Below, piece by piece: positions 51,287 through 60,553 of a stretch of DNA of 64,000 nt. The position numbers and the translations under genes are program-made. Location: assembly GCF_025791835.1 (NCBI RefSeq), contig NZ_JAOXLP010000001.1, forward strand, positions 124,001 to 188,000, read 5' to 3'. This DNA comes from Roseomonas xinghualingensis (GTDB lineage Bacteria; Pseudomonadota; Alphaproteobacteria; Acetobacterales; Acetobacteraceae). Each line of letters begins with the position of its first letter. Positions within the stretch are counted from its first letter, which is position 1. The notes below the pieces were generated by a model. The model worked only from the letters and a program-made list of their open reading frames with translations, did not search any database and was not told the origin of the DNA.

Positions 51287-51875
51287 GCGGAGGCGGAAGC
51301 TAAGCCAGAACGACATAAGTTGGAACGCGCGCACGCGCGCGATCCCTCCCCTCTGGCTGCTCAGCGACGCCGCCCGCCTCCCGGATCCCCGCGCCGCAGC
51401 GGGCCGCCTGCCCCCCGGCAGCGCCGTCCTGGCGCGGGACCTCGCCCCGGCTCTGCTCCGCCCCCTGGCCATTCTGGCCCGCCAGCGTCGCCTGGCCTTC
51501 CTCGTCGCGGGGAAGGGCCGCGCGGCCCTGGCCTTGAAGGCTGGCCTCCACCTGCCGGATCGCCGGCCGGCCGAGCACCTTCTTCCTGTCCTCCTCGCCC
51601 GCCGCGGCCGGCATGCACCCTTCCTCTCCGTCGCGGCCCATGGCCGGGCCGGGCTGGCACGGGCGCGCCGCCTCCGCGCCGATGCCGTGATCCTCTCTCC
51701 CGTCTTCCCCACCCGCAGCCACCCTGGCGCCCGCGCCCTGGGTCCCCTGCGCTGGGCCGCCCTGGCCCGCCGGTCGGGCTGCCCCGTCATTGCCCTGGGC
51801 GGCATCACCCCCCGCAACTGCCGCCGCCTGCCCCCCTACGCCGCAGGATGGGCAGCCATCGGGGCCCTGGCCTGA
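51285..51875 (+). CDS. Thiamine phosphate synthase-like (ThiE/TenI) protein
   Basis: Up to 196 residues. PPLWLLSDAARLPDP at the start, PPGSAVLARDL, LHLPDRRPAEHL, LSVAAHGRAGLARARRLRA, DAVILSPVFPTRSHPGARA and CPVIALGGITPRNCRRL follow the ThiE/TenI TIM-barrel order, including the SPVFPTxSHPG phosphate-site motif. The classic ThiE DDR/GQ substrate motifs are poor, so it may be a TenI-type or scavenging homologue. The only in-frame ATG (51285) is only 2 bp inside the opposite yggS start and adds an unusual basic N-terminus; the real start may be a non-ATG codon near 51320. Confidence 0.7.
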   Translation: MRRRKLSQNDISWNARTRAIPPLWLLSDAARLPDPRAAAGRLPPGSAVLARDLAPALLRPLAILARQRRLAFLVAGKGRAALALKAGLHLPDRRPAEHLLPVLLARRGRHAPFLSVAAHGRAGLARARRLRADAVILSPVFPTRSHPGARALGPLRWAALARRSGCPVIALGGITPRNCRRLPPYAAGWAAIGALA

Positions 51876-52093
51876 AAGGCCCTGTGGCCGGCCGGTCACA
51901 GTGTTTCGTGGATGTCGCGCCGGGGGCTTATGGGCGATGGACGCCTCCGAAGTGCTTGAACCATAGTCTAACCGGGCTCGGCCAAGGGGGCGCATCCGCA
52001 TGGGTGGCTGTCTTCGTGGCACACCCGCCGAGGGGGGCGGGCGGGCCGCAGGTAGCGCCGGGACGGTTTCCCGGCTTGTCAGGAGGATTTGGG

Positions 52094-53365
52094 ATGCGCA
52101 AGCTTCTTCTTGGCAGCACGGCCGTTGCCGCTGCTGCCCTGTTCGCGCCGAATGGTGCCAATGCCCAGTCGCTGAGCGGTGACGCTTTCTCGGCCACTCA
52201 GGGTGCACCGGCCGCGTCGCTGCGCGGGCTCGAAGTTCGCATCGGCGGCTTCTACAAGGCGATGTACGCCTATATCGACCAGGACGGCGCCAACAGCCCG
52301 ACCGGCCGCCTGGGCTCGTCCGACTTCACGCAGGAAATCGAGTTCCACATCCTTGCCTCCGGCAAGGCCGCGAACGGCCTGCGCTACGGTGTGGCCCTCG
52401 AGGTCCAGAACGACGCCACCCGTACCGGCACCGACCGCAACTCGCTCGACTATGACGAGGCCTGGGCGTTCCTCGCCGGTTCCTGGGGCCAGGTCCGCTT
52501 CGGTGACGAGGACGGCGCCATCAGCCTGCTGCAGTCCGGCCACATCACCGGCTTCGGCGTCGGCGGCCTCGACTCGGGCGACGTGAACCAGGAGACGGTG
52601 GGCACCCGCAACCGCGGTCAGTGGAACACGCCGAACGACCTGGGTGACAACACCAAGCTGATCTACCTGTCGCCGCAGTTCGCTGGCTTCGACGCGGGCG
52701 TGAGCTTCGCGTTCAACCAGGGCGGTGGCCCGAACGACGGCTGCCCGAACAACGCGACCGGCCCCGACTCGATCGCCAGCAGCTGCGACCGCCTCGCGGC
52801 GATCGTTGGTGGCAGCACCCGCCGCCGCAACGAGGTCCAGGCCGCCCTGCGTTGGCGCGGGTCCTTCGGCCCGGTCGGCGCGGCCGCCACGGTCGGCTAC
52901 ATCGGCGCCGATGCGATCAAGAACATCGGCGGTGCCGCCGAGCGCCTGGACATGATCTGGGCCGGTGCGACGGCGACGGCTTACGGCTTCACGTTTGGCG
53001 GCTGGTACACGGGCGGCAACGCCAACGGTAACTTCGCTACGCTGACCCCGAGCCGCCCGAACAACGCGATTCGGGACGACAAGGGCATCAACGCCTACCT
53101 CGTCGGCGCCACCTACACGATTGATGCCATCACGGTCGGCGGTCACTTCGCCCAGTCCTGGTCGGCGGGCGACCAGTTCAACCCGAACACCCTCCGCCAG
53201 ACCGGTTGGTCGGTGGGCGGTAACTACCGCGTTGCTCCGGGGCTCGACTTCTTCGCCGAGTACAACAACATGGAGCGCAAGGAGACCGGCTTCACCTTCA
53301 ATAGGCCCGGTGACGGCAAGACCCAGGTGGACCTGGTTCTGGCGGGCTTCCGGGTCGCTTTCTGA
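52094..53365 (+). CDS. Outer-membrane porin
   Basis: 423 residues. Signal peptide MRKLLLGSTAVAAAALF, cleavage near ANAQ (about 25). The mature protein has alternating-hydrophobicity strands (LEVRIGGFYKAMYAYIDQD, then FTQEIEFHILASGKAANGLR, and so on) and ends in VLAGFRVAF with the C-terminal Phe needed for outer-membrane assembly. GSWGQVRFGDEDGA resembles the loop region of Gram-negative general porins. A Cys pair (DGCPN; SSCDR) may brace one loop. AGGAGG lies 7 bp before ATG 52094. Base composition is smoother and codon use more biased than in neighbours, suggesting high expression. Confidence 0.9.
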   Translation: MRKLLLGSTAVAAAALFAPNGANAQSLSGDAFSATQGAPAASLRGLEVRIGGFYKAMYAYIDQDGANSPTGRLGSSDFTQEIEFHILASGKAANGLRYGVALEVQNDATRTGTDRNSLDYDEAWAFLAGSWGQVRFGDEDGAISLLQSGHITGFGVGGLDSGDVNQETVGTRNRGQWNTPNDLGDNTKLIYLSPQFAGFDAGVSFAFNQGGGPNDGCPNNATGPDSIASSCDRLAAIVGGSTRRRNEVQAALRWRGSFGPVGAAATVGYIGADAIKNIGGAAERLDMIWAGATATAYGFTFGGWYTGGNANGNFATLTPSRPNNAIRDDKGINAYLVGATYTIDAITVGGHFAQSWSAGDQFNPNTLRQTGWSVGGNYRVAPGLDFFAEYNNMERKETGFTFNRPGDGKTQVDLVLAGFRVAF

Positions 53366-53389
53366 TCCGGCTTATGCCGAATGGAATTG

Positions 53390-53422
53390 GGGGCGGCGGG
53401 GAAACCCGCCGCCCCTTTCTTT
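53390..53422 (+). terminator. Strong intrinsic terminator of the porin gene
   Basis: An 11-bp GC stem (GGGGCGGCGGG, 53390-53400, with CCCGCCGCCCC, 53405-53415) around GAAA, followed by TTTCTTTT. Confidence 0.92.
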
Positions 53423-53511
53423 TGCTGTATTCTCTTTTGTGGCCTTCGCCTTCCCGCCGCGGCGTTTTCCCACTTGCGCCCCGGCCCGGCCGCGCCTTAC
53501 CTGCCGGCGCC

Positions 53512-54039
53512 ATGCGCCATTTCCGTCTCGCAGCCCTCGCGCTGCCCGTCCTCGTCGCCGCCTGCGGGCAAACCCGCATTGTCGAGAATGACGAATATTT
53601 CGACGACAGCAGCCGTGCCCGCGTCGCTGGCCGTCTCTCAGGCCATCAGGATGGCCTTCTGGTCCTGGGCACGGACCGCAGCCGCAACCGTGAAGCTGGC
53701 GCGGACCAGTCCGGCGCGCTCGGGGTGAACGCCTATCTGTGGCGCGCCACCCTCGACACCCTTTCCTTCATGCCGCTTTCCTCGGCCGATCCCTTCGGCG
53801 GCGTCATCATCACCGACTGGTATTCGCCCCCGGCCGCGTCCGGCGAACGCTTCCGCGCCACCGCCTATATCCTCGGCCGCCAGCTCCGCTCGGATGGCGT
53901 GCGCGTCTCTGTCTTCCGCCAGGAACTGCGCAACGGGGTCTGGATGGATGCCCCCATCTCCGCTGCCACTGGCACGGATCTGGAGGACAAGGTCCTCGCC
54001 CGTGCCCGCGAGCTGCGTAGCCAGTCCGCCTCCCTCTGA
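53512..54039 (+). CDS. DUF3576-family lipoprotein
   Basis: 175 residues. Lipoprotein signal with lipobox VAAC (Cys18). The mature part contains GVNAYLWRATLDTLSFMPLSSADPFGGVIITDWYS (in parts), the hallmark of DUF3576, a family found upstream of leuS in many alphaproteobacteria, as here. ERFRATAYILGRQLRSDGVRV and LEDKVLARARELR complete it. Probably an outer-membrane or periplasmic lipoprotein linked to envelope assembly, like lptE after leuS; function unproven. ATG 53512 is chosen for the signal peptide. Confidence 0.8.
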   Translation: MRHFRLAALALPVLVAACGQTRIVENDEYFDDSSRARVAGRLSGHQDGLLVLGTDRSRNREAGADQSGALGVNAYLWRATLDTLSFMPLSSADPFGGVIITDWYSPPAASGERFRATAYILGRQLRSDGVRVSVFRQELRNGVWMDAPISAATGTDLEDKVLARARELRSQSASL

Positions 54040-54099
54040 GGCGCTCCACAAGGCCATGGTGAGCCGGGGGCCAGTGCCCCCGGCCGTTGAGTCAGTTTT

Positions 54100-54489
54100 T
54101 CAACGCTTGTTGTAATTCGCCGCCGGAAGTGAGCGGACCTCCGACGAAGGCATGTCGAGGTTCGCGCGACCGTTCGGTTGCATGCGCAACCGGTTCAGCG
54201 GCACGCCGACATGCTTCTGGGGAAGGCCCAGCCGCTTCTCCACCTCGATCACAACCAGCGCGACACGGCCCTGCGGGTCGATGATCAGGTCCTCCACCTC
54301 ACCGATTTCCACATTGTCGGCGGTGTAGACATCACTGTCGATCAGTTCCTCTGCCAGGATATGCCCCGGCGGAACCCCTGTCGCGCCCGCCTGGGGCGTG
54401 GAAGAGGATGCAGCTGGCGCCTGCGCCAGAACAGGCGACGAAAGGGTCGCCAGGCCCGCCAGCACCACAGCAATCGGCATGAAGCGCAT
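54100..54489 (-). CDS. Secreted PRC-barrel domain protein
   Basis: 129 residues. Signal peptide to about 22 (PVLAQA), an Ala/Pro/Ser linker, then a PRC-barrel (about 45-115): AEELIDSDVYTADNVEIGEV, EDLIIDPQGRVALVVIEV, HVGVPLNRLRM. Secreted PRC-barrel proteins bind other proteins or RNA; this one is likely periplasmic. Divergent from leuS, which starts 105 bp away. Confidence 0.82.
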   Translation of the reverse strand: MRFMPIAVVLAGLATLSSPVLAQAPAASSSTPQAGATGVPPGHILAEELIDSDVYTADNVEIGEVEDLIIDPQGRVALVVIEVEKRLGLPQKHVGVPLNRLRMQPNGRANLDMPSSEVRSLPAANYNKR

Positions 54490-54594
54490 CTGGGAATTCC
54501 TCTTTGGGTTGGGGAAGGGAAATGAACCCCTGAACTACGTCAGAGTTTCCCCGCCTAAGGGCCCTTCCCACCCTGGCCAGGGGGGAATATCAGG

Positions 54595-57198
54595 ATGGAT
54601 CACCAGACAAGGCCCATATTGGCCCACGACATGACTGACGGCCCGTCCGATACCCCTGTTCGATACGATTTCACCGCCGCCGAGCCTCGCTGGCAGCAGG
54701 CCTGGCACGATCGTGGATGCTTCACCGCGCCCGATGTGCCGGACGGCAGCAGGCCGAAGTACTATGTTCTTGAAATGTTCCCGTACCCCTCGGGCAAGAT
54801 CCATATGGGGCACGTCCGGAACTACACGCTTGGTGACGTGGTGGCCCGCTACAAGCGCGCCCGCGGCCATGCGGTGATGCATCCGATGGGCTGGGACGCC
54901 TTCGGCCTTCCCGCCGAGAACGCGGCGCGCGAGCGCGGCACCCATCCCGCCACCTGGACCTATGCCAATATCGCGAACATGCGGTCCGAGCTGAAGAGCA
55001 TGGGCCTCTCGCTCGACTGGTCCCGCGAATTCGCCACCTGCGATCCGGAATATTACGGCCAGCAGCAGTCCCTCTTCCTGGACTTCATGGCGGCCGGGCT
55101 GGTGGAGCGCCGCAAGTCCTGGGTGAACTGGGACCCGGCGGACGGCACCGTGCTGGCCAATGAGCAGGTAATCGACGGCAAGGGCTGGCGCTCCGGCGCC
55201 CCGGTGGAGAAGCGCGAGCTCTCCCAGTGGTTCCTGGCCATCACCAAGTTCGCGCCCCAGCTTCTGGAGGCGCTCAACACGCTGGACCGCTGGCCGGAGC
55301 GCGTCCGCACCATGCAGGCCAACTGGATCGGCCGCAGCGAGGGCGCGCGCGTGCGCTTCCAACTCGCCGAGCCCGCCGCTGGGCTGACTGAGGTGGAGGT
55401 CTTCACGACCCGCCCGGACACGCTCTACGGCATGTCCTTCCTGGCAGTGGCCGCCGAGCACCCGCTGGCCGCCGCGGCCGCCGCGCGCGACCCCAAGGCG
55501 GCCGACTTCATCGCCGAGTGCCGCCGCCAGGGCACCAGCGAGGCCGCCATCGAGCAGGCCGAGAAGAAGGGCTTCGACACGGGCTTCCGGGTGAAGCACC
55601 CCTTCATCGAGGGTGCGAGTTTCCCCGTCTGGATCGCGAATTTCGTGCTGATGGAATACGGCACGGGCGCCCTTTTCGGCTGTCCCGCGCATGACCAGCG
55701 CGACCTGGACTTCGCCCGCAAATACGCCCTGCCCGTCCCCCCCGTGGTGCTGCCTCCGGGCGAGGACCCCGCCTCCTTCACCATCGCCAAGACGGCCTGG
55801 ACCGGCGACGGCACCCTCTTCAACTCGGAGTTCCTGGACGGCCTCGGCAGCGATGCCGGCAAGCGTGCCGCCATTGAGGCGCTGGAGAAGAAGGGGCTGG
55901 GCCAGGGCGTGGTGAACTGGCGCCTGCGCGACTGGGGCGTCTCCCGCCAGCGCTATTGGGGCTGCCCGATCCCGGTCATCCATTGCGACGACTGCGGCAT
56001 CGTCCCCGTGCCGAAGGACCAGCTTCCGGTGAAGCTGCCGGAGGATGTGGACTTCACGAAGCCCGGCAACCCGCTGGACCACCATCCCAGCTGGAAGCAC
56101 GTCGCCTGCCCGTCCTGCGGCAAGGCCGCGCGGCGCGAGACGGATACCTTCGACACCTTCGTCGACAGCTCCTGGTATTTCGCCCGCTTCTGCTCCCCGC
56201 ACGCGGCCACGCCGCTGAACCGCGCGGCCACCGACGCCTGGCTGCCGGTGGACCAGTATATCGGCGGCATCGAGCACGCGATCCTGCACCTGCTCTATTC
56301 CCGCTTCTTCACCCGCGCCCTGCACGACATGGGGCAACTGGGCACGGCCGAGCCCTTCGCCGGGCTCTTCACCCAGGGCATGGTCCAGCACGCCTCCTAC
56401 AAGGCCCCTGACGGCCGCTGGCTGGCGCCTGACGAGGTGGATGTCGCCGCCGATGGCAGCGCGACGGAAAAGGGCACGGGCACCGCGCTCATCGTCTCGC
56501 GCAACGACAAGATGTCGAAGTCCAAGCGCAACACGGTTGATCCGGGCGCGATCATCGGCCGCTACGGCGCGGACACCGCCCGCTGGTTCATCCTCTCCGA
56601 CAACCCGCCCGAGCGGGACATGGAGTGGAGCGAATCGGGTGTCGCCGGCGCCCACCGCTTCGTCCAGCGCGTCTGGCGCCTGGCCACCGGCCTGGAATCC
56701 CGCGGCGGCGACGGTGAGGCCCGCCCGCTGATGCAGGCCACCCACCGCACCATCGCGGCGGTCACGGCGGCGCTGGAGAGCTTCGCCTTCAACGTGGCCG
56801 TGGCCAAGCTGCATGAGTTCGCCAATGCCATCGAAGCCAGCCCGGCTGGCATCGAGGCGCGCCGCGAGGCGGTCGGCACCCTGGCGCGGCTCGTCGCGCC
56901 CATGATGCCGCATCTGGCCGAGGAGCTCTGGTCCATCCTCCATCCGGGCAACGCCGCCTTGGTGGCCGAGATGCCCTGGCCCGAGGCCGATCCCACCCTG
57001 CTGGTGGCCGAGAGCATGACCATCGCCGTGCAGGTGCTCGGCAAGCTGCGCGCCACGCTTTCCGTGCCGGTCGGCATCTCCGAGGCGGAGTTGCTCGCGA
57101 CGGCCGAGGCAGAGGAGAATGTGCAGCGTGCCATCGGCGGCAAGCCCATCCGGAAGCGCATCCATGTCCCAGGCCGCATCGTCAACTTTGTCGTCTGA
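54595..57198 (+). CDS. leuS: Leucine--tRNA ligase
   Basis: 867 residues, normal length for the bacterial enzyme. HIGH motif as HMGH at 70-73 ([13 protein letters not shown]), [14 protein letters not shown], the CP1 editing domain (about 230-420; [20 protein letters not shown]), and KMSKS at about 639 ([10 protein letters not shown]). The Zn-like site CDDCGIVPV and [10 protein letters not shown] is present. ATG 54595 has AGGGGGG about 9 bp upstream and is preferred; ATG 54631 ([14 protein letters not shown]) is an alternative. lptE and holA follow closely, the usual alphaproteobacterial order. Confidence 0.97.
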   Translation: MDHQTRPILAHDMTDGPSDTPVRYDFTAAEPRWQQAWHDRGCFTAPDVPDGSRPKYYVLEMFPYPSGKIHMGHVRNYTLGDVVARYKRARGHAVMHPMGWDAFGLPAENAARERGTHPATWTYANIANMRSELKSMGLSLDWSREFATCDPEYYGQQQSLFLDFMAAGLVERRKSWVNWDPADGTVLANEQVIDGKGWRSGAPVEKRELSQWFLAITKFAPQLLEALNTLDRWPERVRTMQANWIGRSEGARVRFQLAEPAAGLTEVEVFTTRPDTLYGMSFLAVAAEHPLAAAAAARDPKAADFIAECRRQGTSEAAIEQAEKKGFDTGFRVKHPFIEGASFPVWIANFVLMEYGTGALFGCPAHDQRDLDFARKYALPVPPVVLPPGEDPASFTIAKTAWTGDGTLFNSEFLDGLGSDAGKRAAIEALEKKGLGQGVVNWRLRDWGVSRQRYWGCPIPVIHCDDCGIVPVPKDQLPVKLPEDVDFTKPGNPLDHHPSWKHVACPSCGKAARRETDTFDTFVDSSWYFARFCSPHAATPLNRAATDAWLPVDQYIGGIEHAILHLLYSRFFTRALHDMGQLGTAEPFAGLFTQGMVQHASYKAPDGRWLAPDEVDVAADGSATEKGTGTALIVSRNDKMSKSKRNTVDPGAIIGRYGADTARWFILSDNPPERDMEWSESGVAGAHRFVQRVWRLATGLESRGGDGEARPLMQATHRTIAAVTAALESFAFNVAVAKLHEFANAIEASPAGIEARREAVGTLARLVAPMMPHLAEELWSILHPGNAALVAEMPWPEADPTLLVAESMTIAVQVLGKLRATLSVPVGISEAELLATAEAEENVQRAIGGKPIRKRIHVPGRIVNFVV

Positions 57199-57199
57199 T

Positions 57200-57736
57200 A
57201 TGCGCCGCAAGGCGCTCGCCCGGCGCGGCCTTCTGGCCGGGCTGGGCACGATGCTGGCCGGCTGCGGCTTCCGCCCGCTGAATGCCCCGCCATCGGCCGA
57301 TGATTTCTCGGCCGATACCGGCCGGCAGCTCGCCGCTGTCCGAATCGGCCGGACCTATGGCCGCTCCGGCCAGCTCCTGCACCAGTCCCTGGTGCGGCGC
57401 CTCACCGCCCGCGATCCCTCGGCCCTGGCCGCGCGCTACGAACTGACTGTCAGCCTCCTGCCTGCCTTCGAGGCGCAGGGCTACCGGCGCGATGGCTCCG
57501 TATCCCGCATCCGCATGACCATGACGGCTCCCTGGACGCTCCAGACCATCGGCGTGCCGCCGAAGCCCGTTGCCGCGGGCACGTCGCGCGCATTCGATTC
57601 CTACAACATCGTGGACAACGAGTACTTCGCCTCCGTCCTCAGCAGCGAGGAAGCCGAGCGCCGCCTCGTGGACATGGTGGCGGAGGACATCGTGACGCGC
57701 CTGGCCATCACCTTCCACGAGAACCCGACGGCCTGA
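57200..57736 (+). CDS. lptE: LPS-assembly lipoprotein LptE
   Basis: 178 residues. Lipobox MLAGC with Cys22; mature CGFRPLNAP is the classical LptE start. Plugs the LptD barrel in the outer membrane and helps place LPS on the cell surface. SVSRIRMTMTAPWTL and EAERRLVDMVAEDIVTRLA are typical of the alphaproteobacterial branch. The ATG lies one base after the leuS stop; a longer frame within leuS is rejected. Confidence 0.9.
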   Translation: MRRKALARRGLLAGLGTMLAGCGFRPLNAPPSADDFSADTGRQLAAVRIGRTYGRSGQLLHQSLVRRLTARDPSALAARYELTVSLLPAFEAQGYRRDGSVSRIRMTMTAPWTLQTIGVPPKPVAAGTSRAFDSYNIVDNEYFASVLSSEEAERRLVDMVAEDIVTRLAITFHENPTA

Positions 57737-57743
57737 GCCGCGC

Positions 57744-58754
57744 ATGGCCAAGCTGGATGCGCGGCGCCTTCCCGCCTTCCTGAAGGATCCCGGCGCCGCC
57801 CGCGCCGCGCTTCTCTTCGGGGAGGATGCCGGCCTGGCCCGGGAACGCGCCGATGCGTTGCAGGAGGCCATCGCCCCTGGCAACGACCCCTTCCGCATCG
57901 CCGAACTCCCCCGCGACATCGCTGCCAAGCCCGGTGCCCTGGCCGGAGAGGCCGCCGCCATGGCCCTCACAGGCGGCCGCCGCGTCGTCCGCATCCGTGA
58001 CGCTACCGATGCTCTGGCGAACCCGTTGCGCGATGTCCTGGATGCCCCTGGCGACACCCTCATCGTCATAGAGGCCGGTGAGCTTCCCGCCCGCTCCAAG
58101 CTTCGCCAACTGGCGGAAGCCCATCCCCGCGCCGCTGCCATCCCCTGCTACCGCGAGCGCGGGGCCGAGCTCTCGGCCACCATCGCGGCCATGTTGAAGG
58201 AAGGCGGCGTCACCGCTGAGCCCGCCGCCATTGCGTGGCTCGCCGGCCGCCTGGGCGAGGACCGGCAGACTATGCGCCGCGAGATCGAGAAGCTCGCCCT
58301 CTACGCCGGGCCCGGCGGACGGCTGGCGGAGGAAGACGTCCTCGCCTGCATGGGCGATGGCTCCGCCCTGGAACTGGATGAGGCGCTGATCGCCGCCACC
58401 GCCGGTGATGTCGCCACGGCCGACCGAGCCCTGGAATCCGCCATGTCCGAGGGGGCCAACCCCGTCCAGGTCATCCGTGCCTTGCTGCGCCACGTCCAGC
58501 GCCTGCATCTGGCCTCGGTGGCGGGGATGCAGGCCCTGCAGCCGCCCGTCTTCTTCCGCAGCAAGCCCGGCTTCGAGAAGGCGCTGCGGATCTGGCGATC
58601 GGATGCGCTGGAAAGCGTCCTGGCCTCGCTCCTGGAGGCCGAGCGCCAGAGCAAGTCCGGAGGAACCGGGCGGCCCCTGCCCGATGCCGCCGTGGCCCGG
58701 TCGGCGCTTCTGACGCTGGCGCGGCAATCCGCGATCCTGTCGAAGCGACGGTAG
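57744..58754 (+). CDS. holA: DNA polymerase III subunit delta
   Basis: 336 residues. The subunit of the clamp loader that opens the sliding clamp. ALLFGEDAGLARERADALQEA at the start (a degenerate P-loop, as normal for delta), RVVRIRDATDAL, then IEAGELPARSKLRQLAE, and IAWLAGRLGEDRQTMRREIEKLALYAG (in parts) are family landmarks. It starts 7 bp after lptE. Convergent with parB. Confidence 0.93.
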   Translation: MAKLDARRLPAFLKDPGAARAALLFGEDAGLARERADALQEAIAPGNDPFRIAELPRDIAAKPGALAGEAAAMALTGGRRVVRIRDATDALANPLRDVLDAPGDTLIVIEAGELPARSKLRQLAEAHPRAAAIPCYRERGAELSATIAAMLKEGGVTAEPAAIAWLAGRLGEDRQTMRREIEKLALYAGPGGRLAEEDVLACMGDGSALELDEALIAATAGDVATADRALESAMSEGANPVQVIRALLRHVQRLHLASVAGMQALQPPVFFRSKPGFEKALRIWRSDALESVLASLLEAERQSKSGGTGRPLPDAAVARSALLTLARQSAILSKRR

Positions 58755-58759
58755 GAGCC

Positions 58760-58858
58760 CAGGGGGGCTTTTCCCCTGCACCCCACCGGAGTGGCGGAGA
58801 TCACCCGGACCTATTATCCGAGAGGATCGCGGAGCCGGGAGGCGATGCCTCCCGGACG
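58760..58858. repeat. Family-A-related hairpin modules between holA and parB
   Basis: Hairpin CAGGGG/CCCCTG (58761-58766 with 58774-58779) with a TTTT loop, then a perfect 9-bp stem 58835-58843 with 58847-58855 (CCGGGAGGC/GCCTCCCGG) that matches the first module of the 26.8 kb copy. It lies between convergent genes and probably terminates both. Confidence 0.6.
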
Positions 58859-58859
58859 G

Positions 58860-59705
58860 TCAGGCCTGAAGCAACCGCACGAGCCCATCGAGCTGATCCA
58901 GGTCGCGATAGGCGATCGTCACCTTCCCCGACTTCCCGCGATGCTCGACAGAGACCCGCAGCCCCAGCCTTTCGGACAGAGCGCGCTCCAGGGCCCGCGT
59001 CTCCGCATCCTGCTGCTGGCGCGCCGTGCGGGGCTTGTCGGCCGAGGCCGCCAGGGCTTCCGTCTGGCGCACATTCAGCCCGCGCGTCACCACCAGCTCC
59101 GCCAGCTTCACCGGGTCGGGGGCCGTCAGCAGGGCGCGCGCATGGCCGGCTGTGAGGCTGCCACGCCCCAGCATCTGGCGCACGGTGGGCGGCAGGCCCA
59201 GTAGGCGCATGGTGTTGGCCACATGGCTGCGGCTCTTGCCCACGGCACTGCCCAGGGCATCGGCCTTGAGGCCGAACTCCTCGGTCAGGCGCCGGTAGCC
59301 TTCCGCCTCCTCCAGCGCATTCAGGTCCTCGCGCTGCAGGTTCTCCACCAATCCGGCGGCCATGGCGGCGCGATCATCCATCTCGCGCACCACCACGGGA
59401 ACCTCATGCAGCCTCGCCCGCTGGGATGCCCGCCAGCGCCGCTCGCCGCCGATGATCTCATAGGCGCCGGGCTTGCCGGGCTTCGGCCGCACCAGGATCG
59501 GCTGGAGCACGCCATGCTCCTCGATGGAGGCCGCCAGCTCCGTCAGCGCCTCATCGTCCATCGGTCCGCGCGGCTGGAAGGGGCCGGGTTCCAGGGCTTC
59601 GATCGGCAGGGTCTGGGGCGCGGCCCCGGCTGCCGGCGCCGGCGCCGGATCGTCACCCAGCAGCGCGGAGAGCCCCATGCCGAGGCGGGTGGGCTTCCGG
59701 CTCAT
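58860..59705 (-). CDS. parB: Chromosome-partitioning protein ParB
   Basis: 281 residues. GMGLSALLGDD N-terminus, PFQPRGPMDDEALTELAASI, the CTP-binding/box-II motif GGERRWRASQRARL (about 88-101), and the helix-turn-helix (VGKSRSHVANTMRLLGLP). Binds parS and spreads on DNA to form the partition complex. The start overlaps the parA stop as ATGA. Confidence 0.96.
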   Translation of the reverse strand: MSRKPTRLGMGLSALLGDDPAPAPAAGAAPQTLPIEALEPGPFQPRGPMDDEALTELAASIEEHGVLQPILVRPKPGKPGAYEIIGGERRWRASQRARLHEVPVVVREMDDRAAMAAGLVENLQREDLNALEEAEGYRRLTEEFGLKADALGSAVGKSRSHVANTMRLLGLPPTVRQMLGRGSLTAGHARALLTAPDPVKLAELVVTRGLNVRQTEALAASADKPRTARQQQDAETRALERALSERLGLRVSVEHRGKSGKVTIAYRDLDQLDGLVRLLQA

Positions 59706-60553
59706 GCCGCGCCCTCCGTCTCGCCGGCTTTCTCGGCCTTCACCCTGGCCCGATCGCGCTTCAGCAGCTCGCCGGCCAGCTTGATATAGGCCTGCGCGCC
59801 CGATGAGCGGACATCGTAGAGCAGCACCGGCAACCCGTGGGAAGGCGCCTCGGAAACGCGGATATTGCGGGGGATCACCGTGTCGTACACCCGGTCCTTG
59901 AAGAAGCTCCTGACATCGCGCGCAACCAGTTCGGAGAGGTTGTTGCGGCGATCAAACATGGTCAGCACGATGCCATCCAGCGACAGCGCCGGGTTCAGGC
60001 GCTTCACCCGCTCCACCGTCCGCGCGATCTGGGACACGCCCTCCAGCGCGAAGAATTCCGTCTGCAACGGGACCAGTACCGACTGTGAAGCCACCAGGGC
60101 GTTCAGCGTCAGCAGCCCGAGCGAGGGTGGGCAGTCGATCAGCAGGTAGTCGTAGCGGGAGAGGGTTGCCTGGTCCCGCTCCAGCGCCCTGGCCAGCCGC
60201 CGCTCCCGGTCGTCCATCCCGACCATCTCGATCTCGGCGCCGGCCAGGTCGTTATCGGCCGGCAGCAGGTCGAGCCCAGGGATCTTGCTGGGCCGGATGA
60301 GATCCGCCAGCGGCTTGTCCCCGACCAGCAGCGCATAGCTGCCCGCGCCGCGCTCGTTGCGCGGGACGCCGAGGCCGGTGGAGGCATTGCCCTGCGGGTC
60401 CATGTCCAGCAGCAGCACGCGCTTGGTGGTGGAAAGGGCAGTCGCCAGATTGATGGCGGTGGTGGTCTTCCCCACCCCACCCTTCTGGTTGGCGAGCGAA
60501 ATGCGGCGCGTCCCCTGGGAGCGCGTCTGGTTGGGGCGGTCAGAGCCCGGCAC
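59702..60553 (-). CDS. parA: Chromosome-partitioning ATPase ParA/Soj
   Basis: 283 residues. Deviant Walker A KGGVGKTTTAIN at about 24-35 with the signature Lys24, Walker A' LLLDMDPQGNASTG, and Walker B LLIDCPPSLGLLTLNAL. Moves the ParB-parS complex. GTG 60553 lies 14 bp inside the rsmG end; the first ~16 residues are a short basic tail. Confidence 0.96.
   Translation of the reverse strand: MPGSDRPNQTRSQGTRRISLANQKGGVGKTTTAINLATALSTTKRVLLLDMDPQGNASTGLGVPRNERGAGSYALLVGDKPLADLIRPSKIPGLDLLPADNDLAGAEIEMVGMDDRERRLARALERDQATLSRYDYLLIDCPPSLGLLTLNALVASQSVLVPLQTEFFALEGVSQIARTVERVKRLNPALSLDGIVLTMFDRRNNLSELVARDVRSFFKDRVYDTVIPRNIRVSEAPSHGLPVLLYDVRSSGAQAYIKLAGELLKRDRARVKAEKAGETEGAA

Noticed and set aside
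50738..52093. A long N-terminal extension of the porin frame
   Set aside because: The extension runs antisense to yggS and through the ThiE-like region; a signal peptide and a strong ribosome site mark the real start at 52094.
54535..57249. A 904-codon open frame on the minus strand
   Set aside because: Antisense to the whole of leuS, with a His/Gly/Arg-rich composition typical of a shadow frame.
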